Translations under genes and position numbers: made by a program | Notes under the pieces: model-generated | Told to the model about the DNA's origin: nothing | What the model saw: the letters and a program-made list of their open reading frames with translations, nothing else | Databases searched by the model: none | Assembly: GCF_024505185.1 (NCBI RefSeq) | Contig: NZ_JANIBJ010000010.1 | Span: forward strand, 59,081 to 123,080 | Direction: 5' to 3' | Origin: Methylomonas subterranea | Lineage (GTDB): Bacteria > Pseudomonadota > Gammaproteobacteria > Methylococcales > Methylomonadaceae | DNA: 64,000 bases | Shown: positions 37,207 to 47,000 of the stretch, piece by piece | Layout of the letters: each line of letters starts with the position of its first letter | Numbering within the stretch: position 1 is the first letter of the stretch

Positions 37207-37635
37207 CTACGCTATCCCGAACAAGCCGGCGATAAACAACACGACAGGATCGGACAGGGGGTGGAAAAATCCCAGGGTAATCGCCAGCAAACCGATGACG
37301 AAAATCCGCGTCCAGGCCCGTACGGACAATTCCTGTCTGCGCCATAAAAAATGAAAAATCAGCCAACTGCTCAGCCAGACACCGAGCGCCAAGGTTTCCT
37401 TGCCGGAATAAGAACCTATGCTGCCGTCCGGACCGCTACCCGTCGAACCGGGTATCCAGTGCCCATAGGCATGCACGATGTTGTCCAGTTCCCTGGTCAA
37501 TCTGGAAATATGATGGCTGACCATCAAGGTCAAAAATGCCAGCAACAGCGACAGACTGGCGGCCACCAAGGGGCCGGAGTATAGTTTTTGCGGATCGGTA
37601 TCTTCTTGCATCGCGCCCATTTCCTCGTCAAACAA
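37207..37635 (-). CDS. Membrane protein, nikR-linked
   Basis: 142 residues from ATG 37635, which overlaps the previous stop by 8 bases; ATG 37617 is an alternative. Three hydrophobic segments are seen: LVAASLSLLLAFLTLMVSHH, ETLALGVWLSSWLIFHFLW and IFVIGLLAITLGFFHPLSDP, the last close to the C-terminus. Histidines sit inside or next to the helices (VSHHISR, FHFLW, FFHPL), suggesting possible metal coordination in the membrane. No family recognised. Confidence 0.7.
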   Translation of the reverse strand: MFDEEMGAMQEDTDPQKLYSGPLVAASLSLLLAFLTLMVSHHISRLTRELDNIVHAYGHWIPGSTGSGPDGSIGSYSGKETLALGVWLSSWLIFHFLWRRQELSVRAWTRIFVIGLLAITLGFFHPLSDPVVLFIAGLFGIA

Positions 37636-38206
37636 AACGTAACTTGGCCAATATCAGGCCCGCCACAAAACCCAGCAGCAAAAAACTCCACGAAACCAAA
37701 ATGGTAACGCCGACAAAGCGACCGATATCGTGCCGGAATTGCAGCGACGCACCGTAGTAATACAGCATGAAAGCGGCGGACAACATCAACGGAAACGGGA
37801 ACAATGAGGCAAATTCCTTGAATTCCATCAATACGTTATGAAAATTGGGGACCCGTTCCAATATCCAATCGCGCGGTCCGTCCTGGCCGCGATAGCGCAT
37901 GTAAATCCAGTTGCCGCTGACGGCGCCCGCCAAATTTATCAGGGTGGCCGCCGCGACCCAATGACGTAACGATTCCAACCGGACCCGCATGCCTTTGACC
38001 AAGGGAATGGCCCGATGAGTCAAATAGGTACCGACCACCACGGCCAAAATGGCACTGATGCCGTGAATGCCGGCCTTCAAAGCGTAATCGGTCGGATAGA
38101 AAAAATTGGCGGCCGGCAACATCAACAATAAACTACAGGCAATCGCCACCTGAATGCGGATGACGGTTTTGCCGAAATGATCGTGTGAATAGTCTCCAGC
38201 CCGCAT
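37628..38206 (-). CDS. Polytopic membrane protein, first gene of the nikR-linked operon
   Basis: 192 residues from ATG at 38206 (MRAGDYSHDHFGKT). Five transmembrane helices are likely (IQVAIACSLLLMLPAANFF, GIHGISAILAVVVGTYL, WVAAATLINLAGAVSGNWI, LFPFPLMLSAAFMLYYYG, GVTILVSWSFLLLGFVAGL). A His-rich start (SHDHF) and conserved-looking YRGQDGPRDWIL loop stand out. No family recognised. The promoter must lie in the 124-base gap shared with nikR. Confidence 0.72.
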   Translation of the reverse strand: MRAGDYSHDHFGKTVIRIQVAIACSLLLMLPAANFFYPTDYALKAGIHGISAILAVVVGTYLTHRAIPLVKGMRVRLESLRHWVAAATLINLAGAVSGNWIYMRYRGQDGPRDWILERVPNFHNVLMEFKEFASLFPFPLMLSAAFMLYYYGASLQFRHDIGRFVGVTILVSWSFLLLGFVAGLILAKLRFV

Positions 38207-38330
38207 GTAGCCCTCAAAAACCAAATTTAAATCGCTGACTCGGCCGGCCACGCTGTGCGTCCGGCCTGCCAGGTCAAGCCTTGCGTTATAATTTCGCCCC
38301 ACCGATAACAATAAAAACAGGAGCCGGCCC

Positions 38331-38780
38331 ATGGAACGTTTTACCATCTCCCTCAGCGACGAATTGGCCGCCGATTTCGACCGCTGGCTCGAAGCGCGCG
38401 GTTACCATAATCGCTCGGAAGCGGTCCGGGATTTACTCCGGAAGGAAATCGAAAACCGAAGGCTGGATCAAGACCAGACCCTATACAGCGTCGCCACCTT
38501 CTCGTTTGTCTATAACCATCACGAGCGCAATCTGGCCGAACGGGTAACCCATCTGCAACACCAAGCCCACGACATGGTGGTTTCCTCCATGCATGTTCAT
38601 CTCGATCATGACGACTGCCTGGAGACCTTGTTTCTACGCGGCCCAACCCAGCAAATCCGCGCGCTGGCCGAAAAACTCGCCGCCGAAACCGGCATCCGGC
38701 ATGGCGCGCTGAACCTGATTCCGGTAAAAATCGCCGGCTTGCACTTTGCCCAACACGCCCACTTCCACCCGCACAGTTAA
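38331..38780 (+). CDS. nikR: Nickel-responsive regulator NikR
   Basis: 149 residues, with AGGAG 7 bases before the ATG. N-terminal ribbon-helix-helix DNA-binding domain (ERFTISLSDELAADFDRWLE, RSEAVRDLLRK) and C-terminal ACT-like nickel-binding domain. The high-affinity square-planar site is present: His-x-His in SSMHVHLDHDDCLETL with the Cys six residues later, and the other His in YNHHERNL. A His-rich tail (HFAQHAHFHPHS) is an unusual extension that may bind extra nickel. Divergent from the six-gene hupE operon. A TATAAT at 38287-38292 is a likely -10 for nikR, but no convincing -35 was found. Confidence 0.95.
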   Translation: MERFTISLSDELAADFDRWLEARGYHNRSEAVRDLLRKEIENRRLDQDQTLYSVATFSFVYNHHERNLAERVTHLQHQAHDMVVSSMHVHLDHDDCLETLFLRGPTQQIRALAEKLAAETGIRHGALNLIPVKIAGLHFAQHAHFHPHS

Positions 38781-38837
38781 TCTTTGGACTTAGGATTTAG
38801 TTACAAACGACCTCCTCCTTTAAAAAAGGCGGATCGA

Positions 38838-38885
38838 GGGGGATTTTTTAAAAATCTCCCCCACCCCCTCTTTGTCAAAGAGGGG
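38838..38885. repeat. Two adjacent perfect hairpins after nikR
   Basis: GGGGGA-TTTTTTAAAAA-TCTCCCCC (38838-38862) and CCCCTCTTTG-T-CAAAGAGGGG (38865-38885). The flanking sequence AAAAAAGGCGGATCGA is part of the same unit. This is a well-known sort of dispersed repeat in gammaproteobacteria and can act as nikR terminator. Confidence 0.6.
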
Positions 38886-39435
38886 CGTAATCATCGCGCC
38901 GTTCGTAACAATCCGAATTCCGGGATTTATTTCCAGCCGCATCCTTATTCCATCTAGGCGCCGCATGCCGATTCGGCGACAATTGTATGATACTTTTTTT
39001 TATTTTCATACAATTCAACAGTAAGCGCCACCACTTTTAGGTCGGAAGCAGACGCTCAACTCCAATAAAAACAACTTATTAACAAAAACTTATCAATCAT
39101 ATTGCCCGCAAAAAAACAGCCAAACAAAGCAAACCGCATGCCGCAAAAAATAAGAGTTTTTTATAATTTTTAAGAAAACTCCGGCCGACTGCTCGATTTA
39201 GACTCGGTCACGCCTCAAGCACCAAAATCAGCACCCATCAACTCCGCACCCTTGCCAAGCCGGCAAAATCGAACACAAGCCCGCCATAACGGGCGCCAAA
39301 TCCATCGCCTTTGGCGCGAGCGTTGACGGCCGGCAGTCCGAAACTGAATTGGCTGAAAACGAGGGATTTTTGTCATTGCGCGCATCAAGGGAATTTCACA
39401 TGATGTTAGTGCGTCACGAAACATGAGGCATAGCC
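38886..39435. other. AT-rich intergenic region before the GlxA-type regulator
   Basis: Holds the inverted repeat described at 38981-39015 and A/T tracts (39110-39180) that may belong to the promoter of the next gene. No coding frame with family features was found. Confidence 0.4.
38981..39015. promoter_or_regulatory. 10-bp perfect inverted repeat containing NikR half-sites
   Basis: AATTGTATGA (38981-38990) and TCATACAATT (39006-39015) are exact complements around a 15-base AT-rich spacer. The inner GTATGA/TCATAC halves equal the NikR operator halves of Escherichia, where the spacer is 16. The site is 200 bases beyond the nikR stop and 420 before the next gene, so what it would regulate is unclear. 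Confidence 0.45.
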
Positions 39436-40461
39436 ATGACAAATTTCAGCTTGTCCAACCCCGATACCTTCAGCCATAAAACCCGCACAGTAGGCATTGT
39501 GGCGTTTCCGAATGCCGAGGTTTTGGATATTACCGGTCCGTTCGAAGTATTTAATTTCGCCAATTTGACCCTGATACGGCGCGGCTACACCGATAAAAAC
39601 ATTTATAGCCTCAAGTTGCTGGCCGAGCAGCCCGGACCGGTCACGACCCTGTCCGGGCTGCGGATTCTAGCGGACAATGTTTACGGCGACCCCAATGCCG
39701 AATTCGATACCTTGATCATACCCGGCGGCGACATCGAGGCCATTCTAAAAAACACCGCGTTACTGGATTGGATAAAGGCCATGAGCCTTAGGGTACGCCG
39801 CCTGGTATCGGTGTGCACCGGGGCGTTTTTGTTGGCCGAAGCCGGCCTGCTGGCGGACCGCAACGCCACCACCCATTGGGATTTTTGTCAGCAACTGGCC
39901 GACGACTATCCCGGAGTGCGCGTAAAACCGGACTATATCTTCATCAAGGACGGCCACATCTTCACCTCGGGCGGCATCACCTCCGGCATCGATCTGGCCT
40001 TGGCCTTGCTGGAGGAAGACTGGGGACGGGACCTGGCGCTGTTTGTGGCCCGCTATCTGGTGGTATTTTTAAAACGCCCCGGCGGCCAATCGCAATTCAG
40101 CGACTATTTGACGGTCGAGGCCAACCACCGCCCGGACATCCGCGACCTGCAGGCCTGGATCATGCAGCATATCCGGCAGGAGCTCAATATCGACTCGCTG
40201 GCCGAGCGGCTGGCGATGAGCCCGCGCAATTTTGCCCGCCTGTTTGCCGCCGAAACCGGCATGACCCCGGCCAAATTTGTCGAAATGGCCCGCATCGACC
40301 GCGCCCGCTATTTGCTGGAAACCGACTCGCTCCCGGTGGAAAACATCGCCGAACAAACCGGCTTCAAGGACGCCGAGCGCATGCGGCGCGCCTTCATCCG
40401 GCAACTCGGAGTCAATCCGCAAAATTACCGCGCGCGTTTCAGCGGCTCGACGACCGCTTAA
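39436..40461 (+). CDS. GlxA-family transcriptional regulator (DJ-1/PfpI plus AraC HTH)
   Basis: 341 residues, GAGG ahead of the ATG. N-terminal DJ-1/PfpI-like domain (about 15-190: VGIVAFPNAEVLDITGPFEVF, TLIIPGGD, LVSVCTGAFLLAEAGLLA with the nucleophile-elbow Cys), then an AraC-type double helix-turn-helix (about 230-335: LNIDSLAERLAMSPRNFARLF, VENIAEQTGFKDAERMRRAF). These regulators usually control catabolic or stress genes from small-molecule cues. It precedes hoxX by 75 bases and could regulate it. Confidence 0.93.
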   Translation: MTNFSLSNPDTFSHKTRTVGIVAFPNAEVLDITGPFEVFNFANLTLIRRGYTDKNIYSLKLLAEQPGPVTTLSGLRILADNVYGDPNAEFDTLIIPGGDIEAILKNTALLDWIKAMSLRVRRLVSVCTGAFLLAEAGLLADRNATTHWDFCQQLADDYPGVRVKPDYIFIKDGHIFTSGGITSGIDLALALLEEDWGRDLALFVARYLVVFLKRPGGQSQFSDYLTVEANHRPDIRDLQAWIMQHIRQELNIDSLAERLAMSPRNFARLFAAETGMTPAKFVEMARIDRARYLLETDSLPVENIAEQTGFKDAERMRRAFIRQLGVNPQNYRARFSGSTTA

Positions 40462-40536
40462 GCCCGGCAATCTTAAATACCCAGGCCAAGCAATATTTAC
40501 CGACAGCGCAAAAATAGTCCTCTTAAGGAGACCGAC

Positions 40537-42699
40537 ATGAAAATATTACTGATTTCCACGGCATTTTCGGGACTCACTCAACGCTTTTATACCGAGCTGA
40601 CCGACGCAGGCTACGCGGTATCGGTCGAGCTGCATTTGGGTAACGACGCCCAACTGTTGGAAGGCGTACAGCTGTTTCAACCGAATCTGATTTTATGCCC
40701 CTTCCTGACCCGACGCTTGTCGGCCACCATCTACCAACATTATCCCTGCCTGATCGTGCATCCCGGCATCAAGGGCGACCGGGGCCCGTCTTCCCTGGAC
40801 TGGGCAATACAGCAGGGCGAAGCCGAATGGGGCGTCACCCTGATGGAGGCCGCCGAGGAAATGGACAGCGGCGCCATTTGGGCCAGCAAAACCTTTCCCT
40901 TGCGCGCGGCCGGTAAAAGCAGCGTGTTCAATCGGGAAGTGACACAGACGGCCGTCGAGTGCCTGTGGGAGGCCCTGACCTATTTCGACGCCGCCGGTTT
41001 TCAAGCCGAACCGCTGGATTACAGCAAACCCGGCATCAAGGGACAATTGCGTGCGCAGATGAAGCAAGGAGACCGAAAAATCGACTGGAAAACGGCTAAA
41101 ACCACCGACATCCTGCGGCGCATCCGGGCCGCCGACGGCAGTCCCGGCGTATTGGATGACATTTTCGGCCAGCCGTTTTATCTGTTCAATGCACATCCGG
41201 AAACGGTTCTACGCGGCAAGGCCGGCGATATTATCGCCGCCACCGATCAAGCCATCTGCCGCGCAACGGTCGATGGTGCCGTCTGGATCGGGCACCTGAA
41301 ACCCAAGCTGGCCGACCATAACGACATCAAACTGCCGGCCGTCCAGGCCTTGAAAGACTGCTGGCCCAAGCCGAAGCCCGGCCTGCAAGCCTGGCGGGAC
41401 AAACCCATCAAAACCATCGCCATCGATTATCACGCGCCCGGCCGACAACTGCCCTGCCAGGAAGTCTGGTACGAACTAAAGGGCGAGGCCGCCTACCTTT
41501 ATTTTGCGTTTCATAACGGCGCCATGAGCACCGGACAATGCCGGCTACTGCTTTCGGTTTATCAACATGTCGCCACCCTGCCCGTTAAAGCCATTGTGTT
41601 GATGGGCGGCGAAGACATCTGGTCCAACGGCATCCATCTGAATCAAATCGAAGCCGCGCAAGACCCGGCCGAAGAATCCTGGCAAAACATCAATGCCATG
41701 AACGACCTGATTGCACAGATCATCAATACCCTGGATAAAGTGACGGTAGCGGCCGTTTGCGGCAATGCCGGCGCCGGCGGCGCCATTCTGGCAATTGCGC
41801 CGGATAAAGTCCTGGCTCGGGAAGGCGTGGTGTTCAATCCGCACTATAAAAACATGGGCGAACTGTACGGTTCCGAATATTGGACCTACTTGTTGCCCAA
41901 GCGGGTCGGCCAAGCCCCGGCCACCGACATCACCGAACAACGCCTGCCCATCAGCGCCAGAAAAGCCTGGCACATGGGACTGGTCGACAAGGTGCTGGAC
42001 AAACAGCACTCAATTTTTAACGCCCAGGTCAAGCATCTGGTCGACAGCTATATCGGCAATCCGCTTGAATTGGCAAAACTGTTGAACGATAAAGCCAATA
42101 CCCGCCGCATCGATGAAATCATCAAACCCTTGGCCGCGTACCGGAAATTCGAATTGACCCAAATGTACGCCAATTTTTTTACCGACACGGCCTATCACAC
42201 GGCCAGACAATGCTTCGTCCACAAAAAACCTCGGACCGAAACACCGGCCAATCTGGCCAAACACAGATTGAACGTCGCCATAAAACCCGCATCGGCCGGC
42301 GGCATGGCGCATTTCGTCTGGAAGGACAGTTATGCGCTGGGCGATGAAAAAATAGACCGGGAACATCGGGATTTTTTTGAACTGGCGGAAAAACTATTGT
42401 CGGCCACGCATAAAACAACCCTGCTGGAAACCCTGTCCGATTTACAGCGACATGTGCAAGAGCACTTCGCCGCAGAAGAAAGGCTGATGCATGGCACCGG
42501 CTTTCACTTGCTCAAATCCCACTGCCAGGAGCATGCACTGATGCGGGAACAACTGGAGGCCATGACCGGCAGAATAGCGGACGACCATTGGCAAGCGGCG
42601 GATTTACAGACATTCATCGGCCACTGGGCCCATCACATTCAGCACGCCGATATGGCCTTCAATAGTCACTGGAAGGAAATGAACGTTTATTGCCTGTAA
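40537..42699 (+). CDS. hoxX: HoxX-type hydrogenase CO-ligand synthase fused to a C-terminal hemerythrin domain
   Basis: 720 residues; AAGGAG precedes ATG. Domains: formyltransferase-like (about 1-270, FNREVTQTAVECLW and YPCLIVHPGIKGDRGPSSLD), crotonase-like (about 300-545, AVCGNAGAGGAILAIAPDKV and FNPHYKNMGELYGSEYW), a linker, then a bacteriohemerythrin domain (about 589-720). HoxX uses formyl-THF and CoA to make the CO ligand of [NiFe]-hydrogenase under aerobic conditions; typical proteins end before 600. The added domain has the di-iron ligand pattern: DREHRDF, HVQEHFAAEERLM, HCQEHALM and HHIQHADMAF. This fusion suggests oxygen sensing or supply at the CO-forming site. No hydrogenase structural gene is in the window. 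Confidence 0.88.
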   Translation: MKILLISTAFSGLTQRFYTELTDAGYAVSVELHLGNDAQLLEGVQLFQPNLILCPFLTRRLSATIYQHYPCLIVHPGIKGDRGPSSLDWAIQQGEAEWGVTLMEAAEEMDSGAIWASKTFPLRAAGKSSVFNREVTQTAVECLWEALTYFDAAGFQAEPLDYSKPGIKGQLRAQMKQGDRKIDWKTAKTTDILRRIRAADGSPGVLDDIFGQPFYLFNAHPETVLRGKAGDIIAATDQAICRATVDGAVWIGHLKPKLADHNDIKLPAVQALKDCWPKPKPGLQAWRDKPIKTIAIDYHAPGRQLPCQEVWYELKGEAAYLYFAFHNGAMSTGQCRLLLSVYQHVATLPVKAIVLMGGEDIWSNGIHLNQIEAAQDPAEESWQNINAMNDLIAQIINTLDKVTVAAVCGNAGAGGAILAIAPDKVLAREGVVFNPHYKNMGELYGSEYWTYLLPKRVGQAPATDITEQRLPISARKAWHMGLVDKVLDKQHSIFNAQVKHLVDSYIGNPLELAKLLNDKANTRRIDEIIKPLAAYRKFELTQMYANFFTDTAYHTARQCFVHKKPRTETPANLAKHRLNVAIKPASAGGMAHFVWKDSYALGDEKIDREHRDFFELAEKLLSATHKTTLLETLSDLQRHVQEHFAAEERLMHGTGFHLLKSHCQEHALMREQLEAMTGRIADDHWQAADLQTFIGHWAHHIQHADMAFNSHWKEMNVYCL

Positions 42700-42863
42700 A
42701 CTCCGTGCATACGGAGGGTTGACTTGCTTTCGAATCCGGATGCGCGCATTACGAACGCTTGGCGCAACTCGGGATGGCTCGGCTTCATTGGGCAACACCC
42801 GTCCTGGACAATCCCGACTTTTGCTCATAAGCTGAGCGCTTTGACACTGTTACGGAGCCCAGC

Positions 42864-43016
42864 ATGGATATCACTTGTTATCGCGGAATGCCGAAATTCA
42901 TCGGCGCATTCATCGATGCCTTATATCAAAATCCCAGCCTGTTGTTCGCGAGCATGGCCGGAATAAGCGCCCTGGCGGGCTTTTGCTGGCACAAGGCCAA
43001 TAAAAAAACCGAATAA
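42864..43016 (+). CDS. 50-residue putative membrane protein between hoxX and the cytochrome gene
   Basis: ATG at 42864 with GGAG ten bases upstream, TAA at 43014. The sequence has MDITCYRGMPKFIGAFIDAL, then a hydrophobic stretch (LLFASMAGISALAGFCW) and a basic end HKANKKTE, so a single-helix inner-membrane protein is likely. It sits in line with hoxX and the DUF4405-cytochrome gene, with 27 bases to the latter. No family recognised. Confidence 0.6.
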   Translation: MDITCYRGMPKFIGAFIDALYQNPSLLFASMAGISALAGFCWHKANKKTE

Positions 43017-43043
43017 GTCCGTATCGGGCAGAAGTGAAGGAAC

Positions 43044-43787
43044 ATGAATAAAACCCTGGTCAATATCCTGATCGATCTGCTGGCGGCCCTGCTGTTTTTG
43101 GGCATGATTGCAACCGGTTATTTATTGCGCTTCCCCCTGCCGCCGGGCAGTAACAAGACACTGGCCCTATGGGGTTTCAGCAGGCATCAATGGGGCGATA
43201 TTCATTTCTGGATAAGTCTCGGACTGTTGCTGGTGCTGTTGATACATATGGCACTGCACTGGAACTGGATTGTTACGGTCATAGGCAAGCGTTGCCACCG
43301 GGTAAAAACCACCCAGCCCTCCCTGTCGCGCAGCGGAATCGGGACTCTTTGCGTGTTTACCGTTCTGTTTGTCCTGTTCGGCTGGCTTGCCCAAAGAGAT
43401 GTCAAAACGCTAACGGATTCCTGTTGCCCAACCGCGGCCGGCGGGGATCAAATCGCCACCCGGAATCATGACGTCTCCGCGGATCAAGCGAGCCAGCAGC
43501 CGGCCAAAGCGCTGGTTTGGGACGATATCTACCCAATTTTTGCCGCAAACTGCCTGGATTGCCACGGCCCACGGCAACGCTTGGCCGATTTCAGGGTCGA
43601 CAGCCGGGAGGATTTTTTCAAAAACGCCGAGCGCCCGGCATTGGTTTGGCCCGGGCAGAGCGGCCAAAGTCCGCTGATTGCCATCATTTCCGGGGCGCGC
43701 ACCGATATGCCGATGGCGAACAGCCATAGACTCGCGGACGCCGAGGTATCCCGCATCGCGGCCTGGATTGACCAGGGCGCGAAATAA
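43044..43787 (+). CDS. Membrane b-type (DUF4405) and c-type cytochrome fusion
   Basis: 247 residues. N-terminal DUF4405 segment with two helices (LIDLLAALLFLGMIATGYLL, HFWISLGLLLVLLIHMALHW) that carry histidines able to bind heme b, a third helix near 97-117 (GTLCVFTVLFVLFGWLA), then a periplasmic cytochrome-c domain of the planctomycete-type layout: IFAANCLDCHGPRQRLADFRVDS with one CxxCH near residue 170, and a Met ligand candidate in TDMPMANSHRL. AAGGA precedes ATG. Likely an electron carrier across the inner membrane, partner unknown. Confidence 0.8.
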   Translation: MNKTLVNILIDLLAALLFLGMIATGYLLRFPLPPGSNKTLALWGFSRHQWGDIHFWISLGLLLVLLIHMALHWNWIVTVIGKRCHRVKTTQPSLSRSGIGTLCVFTVLFVLFGWLAQRDVKTLTDSCCPTAAGGDQIATRNHDVSADQASQQPAKALVWDDIYPIFAANCLDCHGPRQRLADFRVDSREDFFKNAERPALVWPGQSGQSPLIAIISGARTDMPMANSHRLADAEVSRIAAWIDQGAK

Positions 43788-44005
43788 GCACAGTTCCGCC
43801 CGCCCATCCGACAAGCCCGCCTCGCCCGCCCGCCGGTTCGACAAATATACCGTCCACCGCCGAGCCGGGTAAAATCAGGCTCTAATAGACAATAGCCGTT
43901 TCGGTGAATAATCTCACCCCGGCTCGAGCAAGCAATGGCTTATGCCGAAACCGGCAAGATTGCTATATCATGCCGCAATCAATCAACCAACCACGGGGGG
44001 ACATT

Positions 44006-47000
44006 ATGGATATGTTACGGGCGCTGGGTCTTGGAGCGGATAGTCAGGACCAGCAAAGCATCAGGCAGCAACTGCATCTTTACATCAATTTAAAGCTAGC
44101 ATCCTGCGGACAACCCACCTGTAACGATGCCGAGTCCGCCGCCTTCATGGAAACCGCGCAGGATTTGCTGAACAGTTATCTGGAAAAAAACCGCCAGTTG
44201 GCCGGCACCTCCTTATACCCCGCCGACCGCCGCATCCAGAATTTCCTGGACCGCTATCTGGCCGATTTGGGCCTGGATAAAATCCCCTCGCTGCCCACCA
44301 TGACTTTCGAACTGGACAGGCACGGGGTGGCCCGCGAACTGTCGCTGCCGCTGGGCGCCGACCAATTCAAATCGGAAATCGTCTCCAGTTACCGGGTCAA
44401 GCAAGGCGTGCTGCATAATCCCGCCAGCGACCGCCGCACCACCGAAGGCTCGTTTCATATCGCCGAAGGCGGTCTGCCGGTACCCGGCGACAAAAAACAG
44501 GTACCCAAGCTGACCTTCGCCAAAATGCTGGAGCAGGCCCTGCAGCCGCCGGCGGACATGCTGATCGTCCCCTTCACCGCCAACCAGCCGCGGCCGGCGC
44601 GCATGTTCGCCTCCCTGCTGTTGCGCCCGGTGATTTGTCCGGAAATCCCCGGCATGGAAGCGGAAAAATCCATGGAAATCCGCTTTTTCGCCCCCGGCAA
44701 TCTGGTCAGCAATCTGGACTTCGTGGAAAGCATTTTCGGCAACGGCGGCAACCCGGCCCTGGCGGAATGCGACGCGGCGCTGGATTTCGAACATTGGAGC
44801 GGCCACAGCGGCTGCGTGATTTTGGCCCCGCATCTGGCCAAACTGCGCAAAATCGATGTCGGCCTGCCGCATTGGGACGACGCCAGCGAGCGGCAACGCG
44901 CCGACGGCATGTGCTGGCAACGGGAAGACGAACTGTATAACAACGGCCAGGCCTTTAAACTCTGCGCCCGCGACGCTTCCGGCGTCATCGTCACCCTGCT
45001 GGCCGACAACTATTACGGTTACTGCAAAAAAGAAGTCAAAACCCAAATCAGCTACGCCGCCAATCTGTTCGGCTCCGCCGAAGAGGAGCACGCCGGCGGC
45101 GCCCTGGCTTTCCGCCGCTTCAACCACGGCGACGAATTCGGCGTCGGCAGCCTGACCCGCGAACCCGGTTACGACTTCGACGACATGGCCTACCGCTACG
45201 GTGCCGTCATGACCGTGCAACCGGAAGGTTACGCCATCGATAACCGTTTTCCCGACGTGATTTATGTGCCGCAGGACTTGCGGATGAATCTGAACAGCCA
45301 GAAAATCACCTGGGTCAAAAACGGCAAAAGCCAGGCTATCCGCCTGCAACCGGGCAAAATCTATATCCAGCCCAACGGCTACAAAATCGAAATGTGCAAA
45401 CACCCCGGCGCCCCCTCCTGGCGCTTGGTCGGCACGGTGGCGGAAGGCACTTTTTGCCATAAACCCTGCACGGTGTCCGGCGGCGGCAAATCGGAAATAT
45501 CCAAATCCATCGAAGACGCAGTGATTTACGGCCCGCTGTTCGTCGACGATCTGCAGCGCGACCTGGACCGGGTACAGGCCATTTTCGACAAGGATTACAC
45601 CGGCCGCTTTCTGCCCGGCTTCGAACACGAAGACCACGATCCCACCCGCGCCATCCTCAGCGAAGAACGCAGTTTGGGCTCGGTGATCAAACTGCTGACA
45701 CCATCGCCCTGCCATACCGCCGAATTCAATGCTTGGTTAAAAGCCATTCCGCCCAGCATCATGGCCCTGGTGTTTTTGATCAAGCGTTTTTACCGCAACG
45801 AATGGGGCCAAAACTGGCGCGACCATTTATCGGTCGATGTTATCGACGGCGCGCCGGGGCACGAATTGAAGCTGGATCAACGCAAGATCGTCGCCACCTA
45901 TCTCAGGGTGGGTTTCGACCTGGAAGGCGGCTGGCGCACTTTTAAAGTGCGGCAGGATTATCTGGCCTGCGAAAAAGTGCAGATGGAAGACGACATCAGC
46001 GCCTCGGTGGTGGTACCGTCGTCGGCGATACGGCCCTGGCTGGCCCAGGACGCGCGCGACCGCAGCGTCAAACTGGTCGCCAACTGCGAATACCGGCTGT
46101 TTCAGCGCCCGGACGACGCCGTCATTCCCGGTTACGACAAACAAACCGAACTCAATATGTCCGCGCCCGGCAATTTTATGGCCAATTTCGAACCGCTGGA
46201 CCATACCAAGTTGGCCGAGGTGGTGGAAGACGTATTGACCTTTTCCAAGTTCACCCCGCCGATGCACGATTTGCTCAGCGAGGCTTATAGGCAACATCAG
46301 CCCTACGTGGTGTCGTCCGCGCACCCGCGCTTGGTGGACGGCAAACCCTCCAAGAACCCGCGCTATCTGGAAACCCGGCTGGATTTGATCAAGCCGATGC
46401 GCAAATACGTGGCGGAAATGGGCGCCCGCCTGCATCGCAAAATCCCCCTCAATCAACCGTTATGCCATCCGGTGGACGCCGTGCTGACCGGCCGCCGCAA
46501 CAATCCGCCCGACGGCAAAATCCGCGCCCTGGCGGTCTACAACCCGATTCATTATCAGGACCTACCGGAACTGTTCATGGATTTTATCTGCTCGTTGACC
46601 GGCAAATCGCCTTCCACCACCGGCGCAGGCAGCGAAGGCGCGCTGACCAAGGGCCCGTTCAACGCCTTGCGGCCGACCGCCGACTTGAACAATGCCCTGG
46701 TGTCCTTCATTCTGACCGGCTACCCCGGCTTTTCCAGCTCCGCCGGCCATATCGGTCCGGACATCCGCGTCGATCACGATATCAGCCTGCTGATTCCGGA
46801 AATCTGGTCGCGTCTGTCCAAGGAAGAGCGGCAACCGGAATATCTGTTGAAACACGGCTATCTGGAACCGCTCAGCGACTTCGAGCACAAGGGCAATATC
46901 GTGCTGGCCAGCAGGCTGGGCTACCGTATCACCAGTCACTTCGTGCACGGCCTGATGGGCAAGATTTTCGATAACCCCTATGCGGTGTTTACCGACGACA

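Noticed and set aside
38207..38330. NikR operator between nikR and the divergent operon
   Set aside because: I looked for GTATGA/TCATAC halves and found none; only GGCCGGCC-type palindromes are present.
44213..45715. 500-residue open frame on the minus strand
   Set aside because: Antisense to the large enzyme gene that has a strong ribosome site and conserved motifs.
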